From Benthicola sp039584685 (GTDB lineage Bacteria; Gemmatimonadota; Gemmatimonadetes; Palauibacterales; Palauibacteraceae), in NCBI GenBank assembly GCA_039584685.1, contig JBDGXI010000003.1, positions 1 through 64,000 on the forward strand: 64,000 bases of DNA, given 5' to 3'. Below the pieces are notes generated by a model. That model saw only the letters and a program-made list of their open reading frames with translations, searched no databases and was not told the DNA's origin. Shown piece by piece: positions 49,040 through 57,439 of the stretch. Every line of letters starts with the position of its first letter. Position 1 is the stretch's first letter. Both the position numbers and the translations under genes were made by a program.

Positions 49040-49891
49040 TCAGCGGTCCCGAAATGACTCCAGAACCCGGCCCGTGGCGCCCAGCCTCAGGCGGACGAGC
49101 GCCCGGTCCTTAATCTGACGGATTCTCTCGCGACTGACCGAGAACTTCCTCCCGATTTGCTCCAGTGTGTGCGCCTCATGGCCGTCCAGGCCGAAGTACA
49201 TCTTGAGGATGCGGGCCTCCCGCTCCGGAAGGTGCATGAGGCTCGCTTCCAGGACCTCGCGAAGAGCCTCCCGCTGGGTTCGCTCATCCGGTTCCTCTCC
49301 TTCGCGGTCGGGGATGAGTTCCAGCATCGACGTATCTTCCGTGTCCGGGACCGGCGCATCGAGCGAGATGTACCCGCCCTGCATGCCGAGGGCTCGCTGA
49401 ACGGCCTCCGGAGAGAGCCCAACCTCGATCCCCACTTCCTCCGGAGTGGCCCGACGGCCGAGCTGCTGGCTCAGACGCCTCGAGGCTCGAACCACCTTGT
49501 TGGCCTCGTCCATCCGCCCCACGGGAACCCGGACAATCCTGGATTGCTCGGCGATCGCCTGCATCATGGCCTGACGAATCCACCAAACGGCGTACGAAAT
49601 GAAGCGCACCCCCTTGGTTTCGTCGAATCGCCGGGCCGCGCGCATCAGGCCGAGATTCCCTTCGTTCACCAGATCAGCGAACGCTACCCCGTGGTTGCGA
49701 TAGCGTTTGGCGACCGTGACCACGAATCGGAGGTTGGAAGCCACGAGCCGGTTCAGAGCCCCTTCGTCACCCTCCCGGATCGCCTCGGCCAGACGCACCT
49801 CTTCTTCCCGCTCGAGGATCGGGTGACCCGCGATCTCTCTGAGATACAGATCCAGAGAGCTGCCTCCCGTGCCGTCGACCTTTCGCGCCAT
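49040..49891 (-). CDS. RNA polymerase sigma-70 family factor (primary-like, compact)
   Basis: 283 residues. Region 1.2 (SLDLYLREIAGHPILEREEEVRLA) and region 2 (LVASNLRFVVTVAKRY, FADLVNEGNLGLMRAARRFD, FISYAVWWIRQAMMQAI) are intact. So are region 3 and region 4 with LEQIGRKFSVSRERIRQIKDRALVRLR. There is no region 1.1 and no large insertion, as in group 2 sigma factors (RpoS/SigB-type of the primary family). The true housekeeping RpoD may lie elsewhere. It lies 66 bases after lepB on the same strand. Confidence 0.9.
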   Translation of the reverse strand: MARKVDGTGGSSLDLYLREIAGHPILEREEEVRLAEAIREGDEGALNRLVASNLRFVVTVAKRYRNHGVAFADLVNEGNLGLMRAARRFDETKGVRFISYAVWWIRQAMMQAIAEQSRIVRVPVGRMDEANKVVRASRRLSQQLGRRATPEEVGIEVGLSPEAVQRALGMQGGYISLDAPVPDTEDTSMLELIPDREGEEPDERTQREALREVLEASLMHLPEREARILKMYFGLDGHEAHTLEQIGRKFSVSRERIRQIKDRALVRLRLGATGRVLESFRDR

Positions 49892-49957
49892 TCTCTTCGC
49901 GTTCCAGGGGATCGAATGGGATTCAGCCCGCCACGCCCGTCGGGCCGTCCGCCGGCT

Positions 49958-50704
49958 TCACTTAATAGGATCGAACAAGCGGCTCCATCGGATTTCCGTG
50001 AGCCACGGAAACGGAGCGATCTTGTTTCTGTCGTACGAGAAATAGATGATCCACGGTCGCCCTTTGATGGACTCGTCCGGCACGAACCCCCAGTACCGGG
50101 AGTCCTCCGAGTTGTCGCGGTTATCACCCATCACGAAGAAGCTGTCCGACGGAACCGTGATCGGGCCCCAGTTGTCGCGCGTCGGCCGGTATTCGTTGAG
50201 CCGGCGCCCATTCTCCACCAGGTGCGTGCGTTGCCAGTCGAATTGAGGGCTTCGCGGGTCTTCGTACGGACGGGTGTGCCGCGCATACGGCTCGGCGACC
50301 TGGCTCCCGTTGCGGTACAGCACGCCCTCGACCATGAGAAGGGTGTCGCCGGGAAGACCGACGATTCGCTTCACGTAGTTGGTGTTCGCGGTCTGGCGCG
50401 CCGCCGGAGGCGGAGAAAACACGACGATGTCTCCGCGGGCAGGCGGATCGAATGCGGGGAGCCTGACTCCCGTGCCGGGCAGCTCCGCGCCGTAGACCAT
50501 CTTGTTGACGAGGAGGAAGTCTCCCACCAGCAGCGTCTGCTCCATCGACCCGGTGGGAATCTGGAACGCCTCCACCACGAAGGTCCGCACAAGAATGAAC
50601 AGAAGGAAGGCCACCGCGATGGACTTGGTCCATTCCCACAGCCAGCGACCGACCGAGCCCTCTGCGTCCTGTTTCGGCTTCGCCCTCTTGGTGCTCTTGC
50701 TCAT
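49958..50704 (-). CDS. lepB: Signal peptidase I
   Basis: 248 residues. A basic start is followed by one transmembrane helix (about 28-45). The catalytic Ser53 is in QIPTGSMEQTLLVGD, the Lys112 general base is in NYVKRIVGLPGD, and the GDNRDNSEDSRYWGFV box is present. It removes Sec and Tat signal peptides at the outer face of the inner membrane. The ATG at 50704 gives the family layout; the frame upstream is open but not conserved, and the ribosome site is weak. Confidence 0.95.
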   Translation of the reverse strand: MSKSTKRAKPKQDAEGSVGRWLWEWTKSIAVAFLLFILVRTFVVEAFQIPTGSMEQTLLVGDFLLVNKMVYGAELPGTGVRLPAFDPPARGDIVVFSPPPAARQTANTNYVKRIVGLPGDTLLMVEGVLYRNGSQVAEPYARHTRPYEDPRSPQFDWQRTHLVENGRRLNEYRPTRDNWGPITVPSDSFFVMGDNRDNSEDSRYWGFVPDESIKGRPWIIYFSYDRNKIAPFPWLTEIRWSRLFDPIK

Positions 50705-50919
50705 TCTCGTGTACGCCTGTCTGAATGTGCCCGCTCTCGAAACTCCGTTCGCGGCCCGCCACAATCGCGGCAGGGCCCGCACCATACCGTCGGGTGGAAA
50801 CCTACCCCCTGATTCGATCGCGCGTTCCCCGCGTCCACCGCCCTGCCAGGGACACTACAATACGTAGGCAAGGTGGGCCGCGCACTCAACTCCGCGTCAA
50901 CTGGCGGCGTCGTCGGAGC

Positions 50920-51567
50920 CTAGTCTTCGATTCGATCGGCCATCTCGAGAACGAGCGACCCGGCGTCGACGTCGAACCGCTCCACCCGCCCCGGGATCGG
51001 AAGCAGAACCGTAACCCCCGTCGTCTCGACCCCCGGCATCTCGATGCTTTCCAGGATCCACGGAACCATCATCGAGGGCACTACGATGGATCCCGCCTGC
51101 AGTGTCACCACCTCGACCCGGGCGACCCCCGGCTCCACCACCCCGGGCCACAACTCTACGACGACGCTGGCCGAATCGGAGAGCAGCCTCTCGACCACCT
51201 CCGGAGAGGCCAGTCCCTGCAGACCTCTCGGGTCCACCCGCGCCGACAGCAGGAACGTGCTGTCCCTGACCTCCACGAGCGGCTCGCTGATCCCCTCCGG
51301 AAGCAGCGGCGCGGCCCGATACGTGAGCAGGCTCTGGATCTCCGCCTGGCTCAATCTGAGGTCCGTCGGGCGATCCGCCGAGGCCATTCCCCGGAGCTTG
51401 TCGGCTGCGCGCCGGGCGAGGTCCTCGCTGGGCTCCGACGAGGCGGTGATCTCGAGCTGCCTCCACCATCCCGCGATATCCTCGCGAAACCACCACCCGC
51501 CCCCGACGACGACCACGATCAGAGTGAGACAGCCGATCCGTGCTAGACAGTTCTTGATCATCTCCAC
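50920..51567 (-). CDS. Membrane-anchored protein of unknown function
   Basis: 215 residues. An N-terminal hydrophobic helix (IGCLTLIVVVVGGGWWF, about 11-27) acts as signal anchor. A mixed alpha/beta periplasmic part follows (RRAADKLRGMASADRPTDLRLSQAEIQSLLTYRAAPLLPEG). The later half is rich in beta strands (VVVELWPGVVEPGVARVEVVTLQAGSIVVPS). No family recognised. A GTG at 51567 and an ATG two codons later are alternative starts. It lies 23 bases after thpR and is probably co-transcribed with it. The 215 bases after it, before lepB, hold no gene I can support. Confidence 0.7.
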   Translation of the reverse strand: MEMIKNCLARIGCLTLIVVVVGGGWWFREDIAGWWRQLEITASSEPSEDLARRAADKLRGMASADRPTDLRLSQAEIQSLLTYRAAPLLPEGISEPLVEVRDSTFLLSARVDPRGLQGLASPEVVERLLSDSASVVVELWPGVVEPGVARVEVVTLQAGSIVVPSMMVPWILESIEMPGVETTGVTVLLPIPGRVERFDVDAGSLVLEMADRIED

Positions 51568-51590
51568 CCCCGGGCGAGCGCTCCGAACGC

Positions 51591-52157
51591 TCAGCTGCGC
51601 GGCCCCATCCGGGCCGCGACCAGCCTGGTGTGCAGGGCGCCCGCGGCTCCCAGCTGACTCTTCATGAGATCAATGTGCGTGACCCGGTACGTGTCCGTTA
51701 TCTTGAGCGATCTGGCCACTTCCTCCAACCGCCGGAACTCACCCGCTTCGGCCTCGCGTGGCGCCCGGCCAAGAGTGACGTGCGGCTGATACGGCCTTTC
51801 CTCGCGCGGGATCCCGAGTTCGGCCAGGCGCCGCTCCAGGTCGTCCTTGATGAATCGAAGCTCCGGAGTCGGCTCGACCCCGAGCCACACCACGCGCGGG
51901 CGTCGCGGAGAGGGGAAGGCGCCGATCGGCCCGAACCTCAGTTCGAACGGACGGAATCTGCCGGCCACTTCCTCCAGCGCCTCCGAGATCGGCTCGACCT
52001 CGATCGCCGGAACCTCGCCGATGAACTTGAACGTGAGGTGCACCTTGTCCGGCTCGGTCCACCGTGCGGGCACTCCCGCTTCCTGAAGCGGGCCGCACAG
52101 CCTGGCGATCTTCTGCCGTAATCGAGCCGGAAAATTCACGGCAACGAAGAGGCGCAT
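51591..52157 (-). CDS. thpR: RNA 2',3'-cyclic phosphodiesterase (2'-5' RNA ligase family)
   Basis: 188 residues, 2H phosphoesterase fold. Both HxTx motifs are present: HLTFKFIG (His40) and HVTLGR (His126), with matching spacing. ThpR opens 2',3'-cyclic phosphates; the reverse ligase activity gave the family its old name. The ATG at 52157 (MRLFVAVNFP) has GAGG six bases upstream, which excludes the much longer open frame. Divergent from the queD-like gene across a 180-base gap in which I see no convincing promoter. Confidence 0.93.
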   Translation of the reverse strand: MRLFVAVNFPARLRQKIARLCGPLQEAGVPARWTEPDKVHLTFKFIGEVPAIEVEPISEALEEVAGRFRPFELRFGPIGAFPSPRRPRVVWLGVEPTPELRFIKDDLERRLAELGIPREERPYQPHVTLGRAPREAEAGEFRRLEEVARSLKITDTYRVTHIDLMKSQLGAAGALHTRLVAARMGPRS

Positions 52158-52337
52158 GAAACCTCGCTTCCGTTTGCTTCGGTCGTTCCCGCCTGCAGAG
52201 ACATTCCCTCCTCCGACAAGCTGGCCCACGGCCCGCGGGGGCGGCAAGACCGCCACGCGAACGTGACGGGATGCGCCTCCGTCCGAAGACCTGTACGATG
52301 GGGGAGATCCCGGAGTGTCTGACCCCGAGAAGCGCAG

Positions 52338-52835
52338 GTGTCGATGACCGATTACAGAGTCGCAGTGGGCAAGGAGGCGCTGGTGTTCGCGGCGGCCCAT
52401 TTCATCACGTTCGGCCGCGGCGGATGCGAGCCGCTGCACGGACACAACTACCGCGTAGGGGTGACTCTGGCCGGAGACCTGGACCGCCACTCCATGGTGT
52501 ACGACTTCGTGGCGCTCCGAAGGGACATGCAGGCGATTCTCGCGGAACTCGACCATCGGGTCATCCTGCCGCAATCCAACCCGGACCTGGAGGTGGAGTC
52601 GTCGGACGAGCAGGTGGAAGTGCGGCACGCCTCCCGGCGCTACGTGTTTCCCCGCTCGGACGCAGTCCTCCTCCCCGTCCCCAATACGACAGCCGAGAAG
52701 CTTGCCGAGTACCTGGGCGGTCGTCTGGAAACTCACCTTCGGCGAATCCGGACGGGCGAGCTTCAGCACCTCGAGGTGGAGGTGGAGGAGACGCCCGGCC
52801 AATCCGCCTTCTGGATCAGGGAACCGGGTCCCTGA
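52338..52835 (+). CDS. 6-pyruvoyl-tetrahydropterin synthase / QueD family enzyme
   Basis: 165 residues, tunnelling-fold pterin enzyme acting on 7,8-dihydroneopterin triphosphate. Zinc ligands are His21 (FAAAHFITF) and His34/His36 in the signature CEPLHGH. The catalytic Cys30 is directly followed by Glu31. A second part has MVYDFVALR and LDHRVILP. A plain Cys signature is typical of QueD (queuosine); a Glu is used by PTPS-III enzymes of folate synthesis. Next to pabB and pabA a folate role is plausible. Start GTG 52338 or ATG 52344; neither has a clear ribosome site. Confidence 0.88.
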   Translation: MSMTDYRVAVGKEALVFAAAHFITFGRGGCEPLHGHNYRVGVTLAGDLDRHSMVYDFVALRRDMQAILAELDHRVILPQSNPDLEVESSDEQVEVRHASRRYVFPRSDAVLLPVPNTTAEKLAEYLGGRLETHLRRIRTGELQHLEVEVEETPGQSAFWIREPGP

Positions 52836-52854
52836 AGATCGGCTCCGTGACCCC

Positions 52855-54327
52855 GTGAACGGTGACAGAAACTTGCCGCTCGTGAAGGAAGTGAGCGAAG
52901 CGCCTTCCCCGGAAGACCTGTTCACCGGCCTGGCGGGTGAGCCGTGGGTCCTGTGGCTCGATACGGCTCTCCCGGGCCGGGAGTGGGGCCGGTTCTCGTT
53001 CCTCGCCGTGGACCCGTTCCGGGTGTTGCGCGGGCGTGCCGGGCGCTCGGAGTGGATCGGGCCGAGCGGGGTTCGGTCGGCGCCCGGCGATCCCATCACG
53101 GAGCTCCAGAGCGCCCTGGCCCGCCACCGTCTCCCGCCGCGTGAGGACCTGCCTCCGTTCTGTGGCGGAGCGGGCGGCATGTTCGGATACGAGCTCTCCG
53201 GCGATCTGGAAGCGATCCCGGTGGCGGCCTGCCGGGACCTCCGCACTCCGGACCTCGAGCTGGGTCTTTACGACCTCGTGGTGGGGTGGGACAGGCAGGA
53301 GGACCGGTGCTGGATCGCCTCGACCGGCGCATCGGATGGGAGCGTCGCCGCCTACGAGAGCGCCGCCTGCCGCCTGGCGCGAGCCGAGACCTGGTTGCAG
53401 GGGGGTCCAGCGCCCGCCGACCATCGTGTGCCCGGCGGGTCGGGGCTTCGACTCGACGCTACGCCCCCACCTTCTACGTACCCGGTGCCCGGCTCGCCCG
53501 GGTTCCGCTCCACGTTCTCGCCGGCCGGGTATCGCGGCGCCGTGCGACGCGCCATCGAGTGGATCCGTGCCGGGGACGTCTATCAGGTCAATCTGTCACA
53601 GCGCTTCGAGACCCGGTCCGAGGAAAGTCCGGCGGACCTGTACCGCAGACTTCGCGTCGCCAGCCCCGCCCCGTTCGGCGCCTATTTCGCGGGAAACGGC
53701 TTCTCCGTCCTCAGCACGTCGCCCGAGCGCTTTCTGCGACTGACTTCCTCGGGGGAAGCACAGACGAGGCCGATCAAGGGGACGCGGCCGCGGAGTGATG
53801 ATCCGCTCGAAGATCGACGGCTCGCCATCGAGCTCGAGGCGAGTGTCAAGGACCGCGCCGAGAACCTGATGATCGTCGATCTCCTCCGCAACGACCTGTC
53901 TCGCGTGTGCCGGCCGAGCTCGGTGCGCGCCGTCGATCTGTTCAGGGTCGAGTCCTACCGGACCGTGCATCATCTCGTATCCACGGTCGAAGGCCGGCTG
54001 CGGGAGGGACGGGTGGCAGCGCATCTGCTCAGGGCGACGTTCCCGTGCGGCTCGGTCACCGGCGCCCCCAAGATCCGGGCCATGCAGATCATCTCGGAGC
54101 TCGAGCCCGTGGCCCGTGGTCCCTACTGCGGCGCCCTGGGGTACATGGGTTTCGGCGGTGACATGGACACGAGCGTCTCGATTCGGATTGCGGTCGCCAC
54201 GGAAGGCCGGATCGTCTTTCACGCCGGTGGCGGCATCGTGGCGGATTCGGACCCGGAGGCGGAGTACGAGGAAACCCTGGACAAGGCGCGGGCCATCGTC
54301 ACGGCCGTCTCCGGGACTCGGGCATGA
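52855..54327 (+). CDS. pabB: Aminodeoxychorismate synthase component I
   Basis: 490 residues, chorismate-utilising enzyme making 4-amino-4-deoxychorismate with ammonia from PabA. The core motif TRPIKGTRPR contains the Lys typical of PabB; anthranilate synthases have Ala at that place. Others seen: DVYQVNLSQRFE, SPERFL, NLMIVDLLRNDLSRV, GSVTGAPKIRAM and HAGGGIVADSDPEAEYEET in outline. The start is uncertain: GTG at 52855, TTG at 52873 or GTG at 52882. The stop overlaps pabA as ATGA. PabC, needed for the next step, is not in the window. Confidence 0.93.
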   Translation: MNGDRNLPLVKEVSEAPSPEDLFTGLAGEPWVLWLDTALPGREWGRFSFLAVDPFRVLRGRAGRSEWIGPSGVRSAPGDPITELQSALARHRLPPREDLPPFCGGAGGMFGYELSGDLEAIPVAACRDLRTPDLELGLYDLVVGWDRQEDRCWIASTGASDGSVAAYESAACRLARAETWLQGGPAPADHRVPGGSGLRLDATPPPSTYPVPGSPGFRSTFSPAGYRGAVRRAIEWIRAGDVYQVNLSQRFETRSEESPADLYRRLRVASPAPFGAYFAGNGFSVLSTSPERFLRLTSSGEAQTRPIKGTRPRSDDPLEDRRLAIELEASVKDRAENLMIVDLLRNDLSRVCRPSSVRAVDLFRVESYRTVHHLVSTVEGRLREGRVAAHLLRATFPCGSVTGAPKIRAMQIISELEPVARGPYCGALGYMGFGGDMDTSVSIRIAVATEGRIVFHAGGGIVADSDPEAEYEETLDKARAIVTAVSGTRA

Positions 54328-54971
54328 TCGTCCTGCTCGACAATTACGACTCGTTCGGTCACAACCTGGCCCGGTACCTCGAGCAGCTCGGCGAGCGAGT
54401 CGAGGTAGTCCGCAACGACGCCACCGATGTGGAGGGCCTCCTGTCACTGACCCCGACGCACGTCGTCATTTCGCCCGGCCCGTGCACTCCCGCGGAGGCG
54501 GGGATCGCCGTGGACCTCGTTCGCGCCTGCTCTTCAGGGATTCCGGTGCTCGGCGTGTGTCTCGGGCACCAGTGCATCGGGGCTGCCTTCGGCGCCCGGA
54601 TCGTGCGAGGCGATCCCGTGCACGGAAAGATCTCACGCATCCGGCACGAGGAGCAGGACCTGTTCGCCGGGCTGCCGTCGCCGCTCGCCGTCACGCGGTA
54701 CCACTCGCTGGTCATCGATCCGGAGACGCTGTCGCCCCACTTGACTCCCACGGCCTGGACCGCGGGTGGCGTGCTGATGGCTCTCCGGCACCGGACACTG
54801 CCCATGTGGGGCGTCCAGTTTCACCCGGAGGCGGTCCTCACCGCGTGCGGCCACGCCCTGCTCCGCAACTTCCTCGCCCTGGGCAGGAGCGCGCCGCCTC
54901 CGGGGCTCGCTCCCGGGCTGCCTGCGCCCGAGTCACCCATCATGTCCTCCGTCGGCCCGCCGGAGGCCTGA
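54324..54971 (+). CDS. pabA: Aminodeoxychorismate synthase component II (glutamine amidotransferase)
   Basis: 215 residues, class I amidotransferase. LLDNYDSFGHNLARYL at the start, PGPCTPAEAG, the catalytic Cys79 in GVCLGHQ, and GVQFHPEAVLT with the His and Glu of the triad. It could also serve anthranilate synthase (TrpG-type), since PabA and TrpG are interchangeable in many bacteria. The last 35 residues are Pro-rich and unconserved. Coupled to pabB by ATGA. Confidence 0.94.
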   Translation: MIVLLDNYDSFGHNLARYLEQLGERVEVVRNDATDVEGLLSLTPTHVVISPGPCTPAEAGIAVDLVRACSSGIPVLGVCLGHQCIGAAFGARIVRGDPVHGKISRIRHEEQDLFAGLPSPLAVTRYHSLVIDPETLSPHLTPTAWTAGGVLMALRHRTLPMWGVQFHPEAVLTACGHALLRNFLALGRSAPPPGLAPGLPAPESPIMSSVGPPEA

Positions 54972-55015
54972 CCGCGCGAAGTCGGGAGACCGTCATCTGG
55001 CCTGGCCGGCGGCGG

Positions 55016-56551
55016 TCAGGGCGCGCGGTCCCGCACGCGGAACTGCAGGGCTTCAGCGACGTGCTCACAACGGATACGGTCCTCACAGGCCAGGTCGGCG
55101 ATCGTACGCGAGACCCGAAGCACCCGGTGACACGCTCGCGCGCTGAGGCGGAATGCTGACGATCCCCTGTGCAGAATGGTGTCCGCCTCGGGACCCAGTT
55201 GACAGTGGTCGCGGATCGCCCGGGGCGGCAGTCGGGCGTTCAGCAGAGCCGGCCGGCCGGATCGTCGGTTCGCTCTCCTGCGGGCAGCGCGCACGCGCTG
55301 CTGCATGGCCGGACTCTCGAGAGCGCCCGGACCCGCCCGAAGCACGCTCCACTCGACAGTCGGAACGTCCACGTGCATGTCGATTCGGTCCAGGAGAGGA
55401 GCGCTGAGTCGCGCAGCATGACGCCGCACGGAAGCAGGATCGCAATCGCAGGATCGATCGACTTCGGTCAGCCGGCCGCAGCGGCAGGGATTCATGGCGC
55501 CCACCAGCAGGAAGCACGCCGGGTAGCAGACCTGGGCTCCGGCCCTGGTGATCCGCACCTTGCCTTCTTCCAGCGGCTGTCGCAGCGCCTCCAGCGCGGA
55601 GGCCCGGAACTCGGTGAGCTCGTCGAGGAACAGGACGCCGTGATGCGCGAGCGAGATCTCTCCTGGCTGGACGGGAGCTCCACCCCCGACCAGGCCGACA
55701 CGGGTAATCGAATGGTGCGGCGCCCGGAACGGTCGGTTCTCGAGCAATCCGGCTCCAGCCGGCAGTCGGCCCGCTACGCTGTGCACCGCGGTGACCTCGA
55801 GCGCCTCCTGCCGTGTGAGGGGAGGCAGAATGGTAGAGAGGGCCCGCGCCAGCATCGTCTTGCCGACCCCGGGGGCACCGCGGAGCAAGACGTTGTGGCC
55901 ACCCGCCGCGGCGATCTCCAGGGCGCGCTTGGCCGCCCGCTGACCGGCTACCTCAGCGAAGTCGTGCGAGTTGCCGCCCGGCGATGCGGACGGCCCCGGT
56001 CCGGTACCCACCGCCACGAGATCCTCTTCGCCGCGCAAGAACTCCAGGACCTGCTTCAGGCTGCCGGCGCCCAGCACTCGCAGATCGTGCGCCGCGCGGG
56101 TCTCTCCCAGGTTGGCCTCGGGCACGATCAGTCCGTCGAGTTCGTCCATCCGCCCGAATCGCAGTGCAATGGGCAGAGCGCCGCGAACAGGACGGATGGT
56201 CCCGTCGAGCCCGAGCTCTCCCACGAAGCCCCACCGGCTCACTCTCTCTCCGGGAACGTGGCCAGCGCCCGCGAGAATGGCTATGGCGACCGGCAGGTCG
56301 AACGCCGCCCCCTCCTTTCGCAGATCCGCCGGGGCCAGATTGACGGTGATCCGCAGTCCAGGCACGCGCAGACCGAGCTGAGCGGCCGCCGAGCGGAATC
56401 TCTCCCGGCACTCGCGTGCGGCGGACGGCGCGAGGCCCACGATCCCGATCATGGGGGTGCCCCGCCGAATTGCCACTTCGACCCGAACCGGAATCGCCTC
56501 CAGGCCGAGCAACGCCGCGCTGAATGCCGTCTGAACCGTGCCCTGGACCAT
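55016..56551 (-). CDS. Magnesium-chelatase-like AAA ATPase, ComM/YifB family
   Basis: 511 residues. An N-terminal Lon-protease-like fold (SAALLGLEAIPVRVEVAIRRG) is followed by AAA+ with Walker A GAPGVGKTMLARAL. The Mg-chelatase part has FRAPHHSITRVGLVGGG, LAHHGVLFLDELTEF and AMNPCRCG. A C-terminal chelatase domain completes it. In naturally competent bacteria ComM is a branch-migration helicase for transformation, but the family is also common in others. I take the ATG at 56551 (MVQGTVQTAFSA); a TTG nine codons upstream has a better ribosome site. Convergent with pabA. Confidence 0.93.
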   Translation of the reverse strand: MVQGTVQTAFSAALLGLEAIPVRVEVAIRRGTPMIGIVGLAPSAARECRERFRSAAAQLGLRVPGLRITVNLAPADLRKEGAAFDLPVAIAILAGAGHVPGERVSRWGFVGELGLDGTIRPVRGALPIALRFGRMDELDGLIVPEANLGETRAAHDLRVLGAGSLKQVLEFLRGEEDLVAVGTGPGPSASPGGNSHDFAEVAGQRAAKRALEIAAAGGHNVLLRGAPGVGKTMLARALSTILPPLTRQEALEVTAVHSVAGRLPAGAGLLENRPFRAPHHSITRVGLVGGGAPVQPGEISLAHHGVLFLDELTEFRASALEALRQPLEEGKVRITRAGAQVCYPACFLLVGAMNPCRCGRLTEVDRSCDCDPASVRRHAARLSAPLLDRIDMHVDVPTVEWSVLRAGPGALESPAMQQRVRAARRRANRRSGRPALLNARLPPRAIRDHCQLGPEADTILHRGSSAFRLSARACHRVLRVSRTIADLACEDRIRCEHVAEALQFRVRDRAP

Positions 56552-56619
56552 GCCGCAGAGAATGCCACACAGTCTCAACGATTCCTCACCATCGGCGGAC
56601 CATCGCGCCGGCCGGAGAG

Positions 56620-57285
56620 TCAGACGAACGTCGCGATCTCTTCCAGCGGCTTTCGAACCAGGGACGGGACCAGCGCCTCCTCCGCAGGGTGTCCGACGAC
56701 GAGGATGAGGAACGGGCGCTCGCGGTCCGAACGGCCCAGCAGGTCGCCGAGGAACCGCATGGGGCTCGGAGTATGCGTGAGGGTCGCCAGGCCCGCGGCG
56801 TGGGCGGCCGAGATCAGCACTCCCGTGGCGATTCCGACGGACTCCTGCACGTAGTAGTTCTTGACGCGCTGTCCCGTGTCATCCTCACCGTAGCTCTCGG
56901 CGAACACCACGATCAGCCAGGGTGCGACCTCGAGGAAGGGCTTGCTCGCGTCGGTCCCGAGCGGGGCGAGGGCCTCGAGCCAGTCGTCGGGGGCTCGCTG
57001 CCCGTAAAACTCTCTCTCCTCCTTCTCGGCCGCCTCCCTGATCCGCCTCTTCGTGCCCGGGTCGGACACGGCGACGAAGTGCCATGGCTGCCGGTGCGCA
57101 CCGCTGGGAGCCGTTCCCGCCGCCCGAATGCAGTCTTCGATTATCGACCTTGGCACGCCCTGGTCCGAGAAATGACGCACGGTACGCCTGCGGGACGCTT
57201 GGCCGAGAAAGGCGCGGGCGCGGCTTGCCATTTCTTCATCGCCGATCGGGTCCCATTCCAGCGCCTCGAACCGGGCTTCGCTCAT
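56620..57285 (-). CDS. Iodotyrosine-deiodinase-like flavoprotein (nitroreductase fold)
   Basis: 221 residues, FMN-binding nitroreductase superfamily. RRTVRHFSDQGVPRSIIEDCIRAAG and SGAHRQPWHFVAVSD bind FMN. Lid residues known to hold the substrate zwitterion in iodotyrosine deiodinase match: Glu and Tyr in EREFYG (four apart) and Lys in DASKPFL. HTPSPMRFLGDLLGR near the C-terminus also fits that subgroup. Family members reductively dehalogenate iodo-, bromo- and chlorotyrosine; a generic nitroreductase is the alternative. ATG 57285 with AGGA seven bases upstream. It may share a transcript with the ComM-like gene and diverges from the EamA gene. Confidence 0.85.
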   Translation of the reverse strand: MSEARFEALEWDPIGDEEMASRARAFLGQASRRRTVRHFSDQGVPRSIIEDCIRAAGTAPSGAHRQPWHFVAVSDPGTKRRIREAAEKEEREFYGQRAPDDWLEALAPLGTDASKPFLEVAPWLIVVFAESYGEDDTGQRVKNYYVQESVGIATGVLISAAHAAGLATLTHTPSPMRFLGDLLGRSDRERPFLILVVGHPAEEALVPSLVRKPLEEIATFV

Positions 57286-57374
57286 TTCGTCCTCCGTGGA
57301 TCCGACCGGCGGCACCTCGCCACGCGGCATCGTGGCACAACGTCTCATCGGGGTGGCGGTCCGGCAATCCGGTT

Positions 57375-57402
57375 TTGTCGGCGGGAACCGCGGGCCTATA
57401 CT
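57375..57402 (+). promoter_or_regulatory. Predicted promoter of the EamA transporter gene
   Basis: Plus strand: TTGTCG (57375-57380), 16 bases, TATACT (57397-57402). The expected start near 57409 gives a 31-base leader, and a near-perfect ribosome site AGGAGGTGAC lies just before the ATG at 57440. Confidence 0.55.
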
Positions 57403-57439
57403 CGGTCGCGAAGACGACACGCCCGGCACAGGAGGTGAC

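Noticed and set aside
50705..50919. Possible promoter TTGAGT-17-TACGTA upstream of lepB
   Set aside because: The -10 match is poor and it lies about 150 bases before the start; not convincing.
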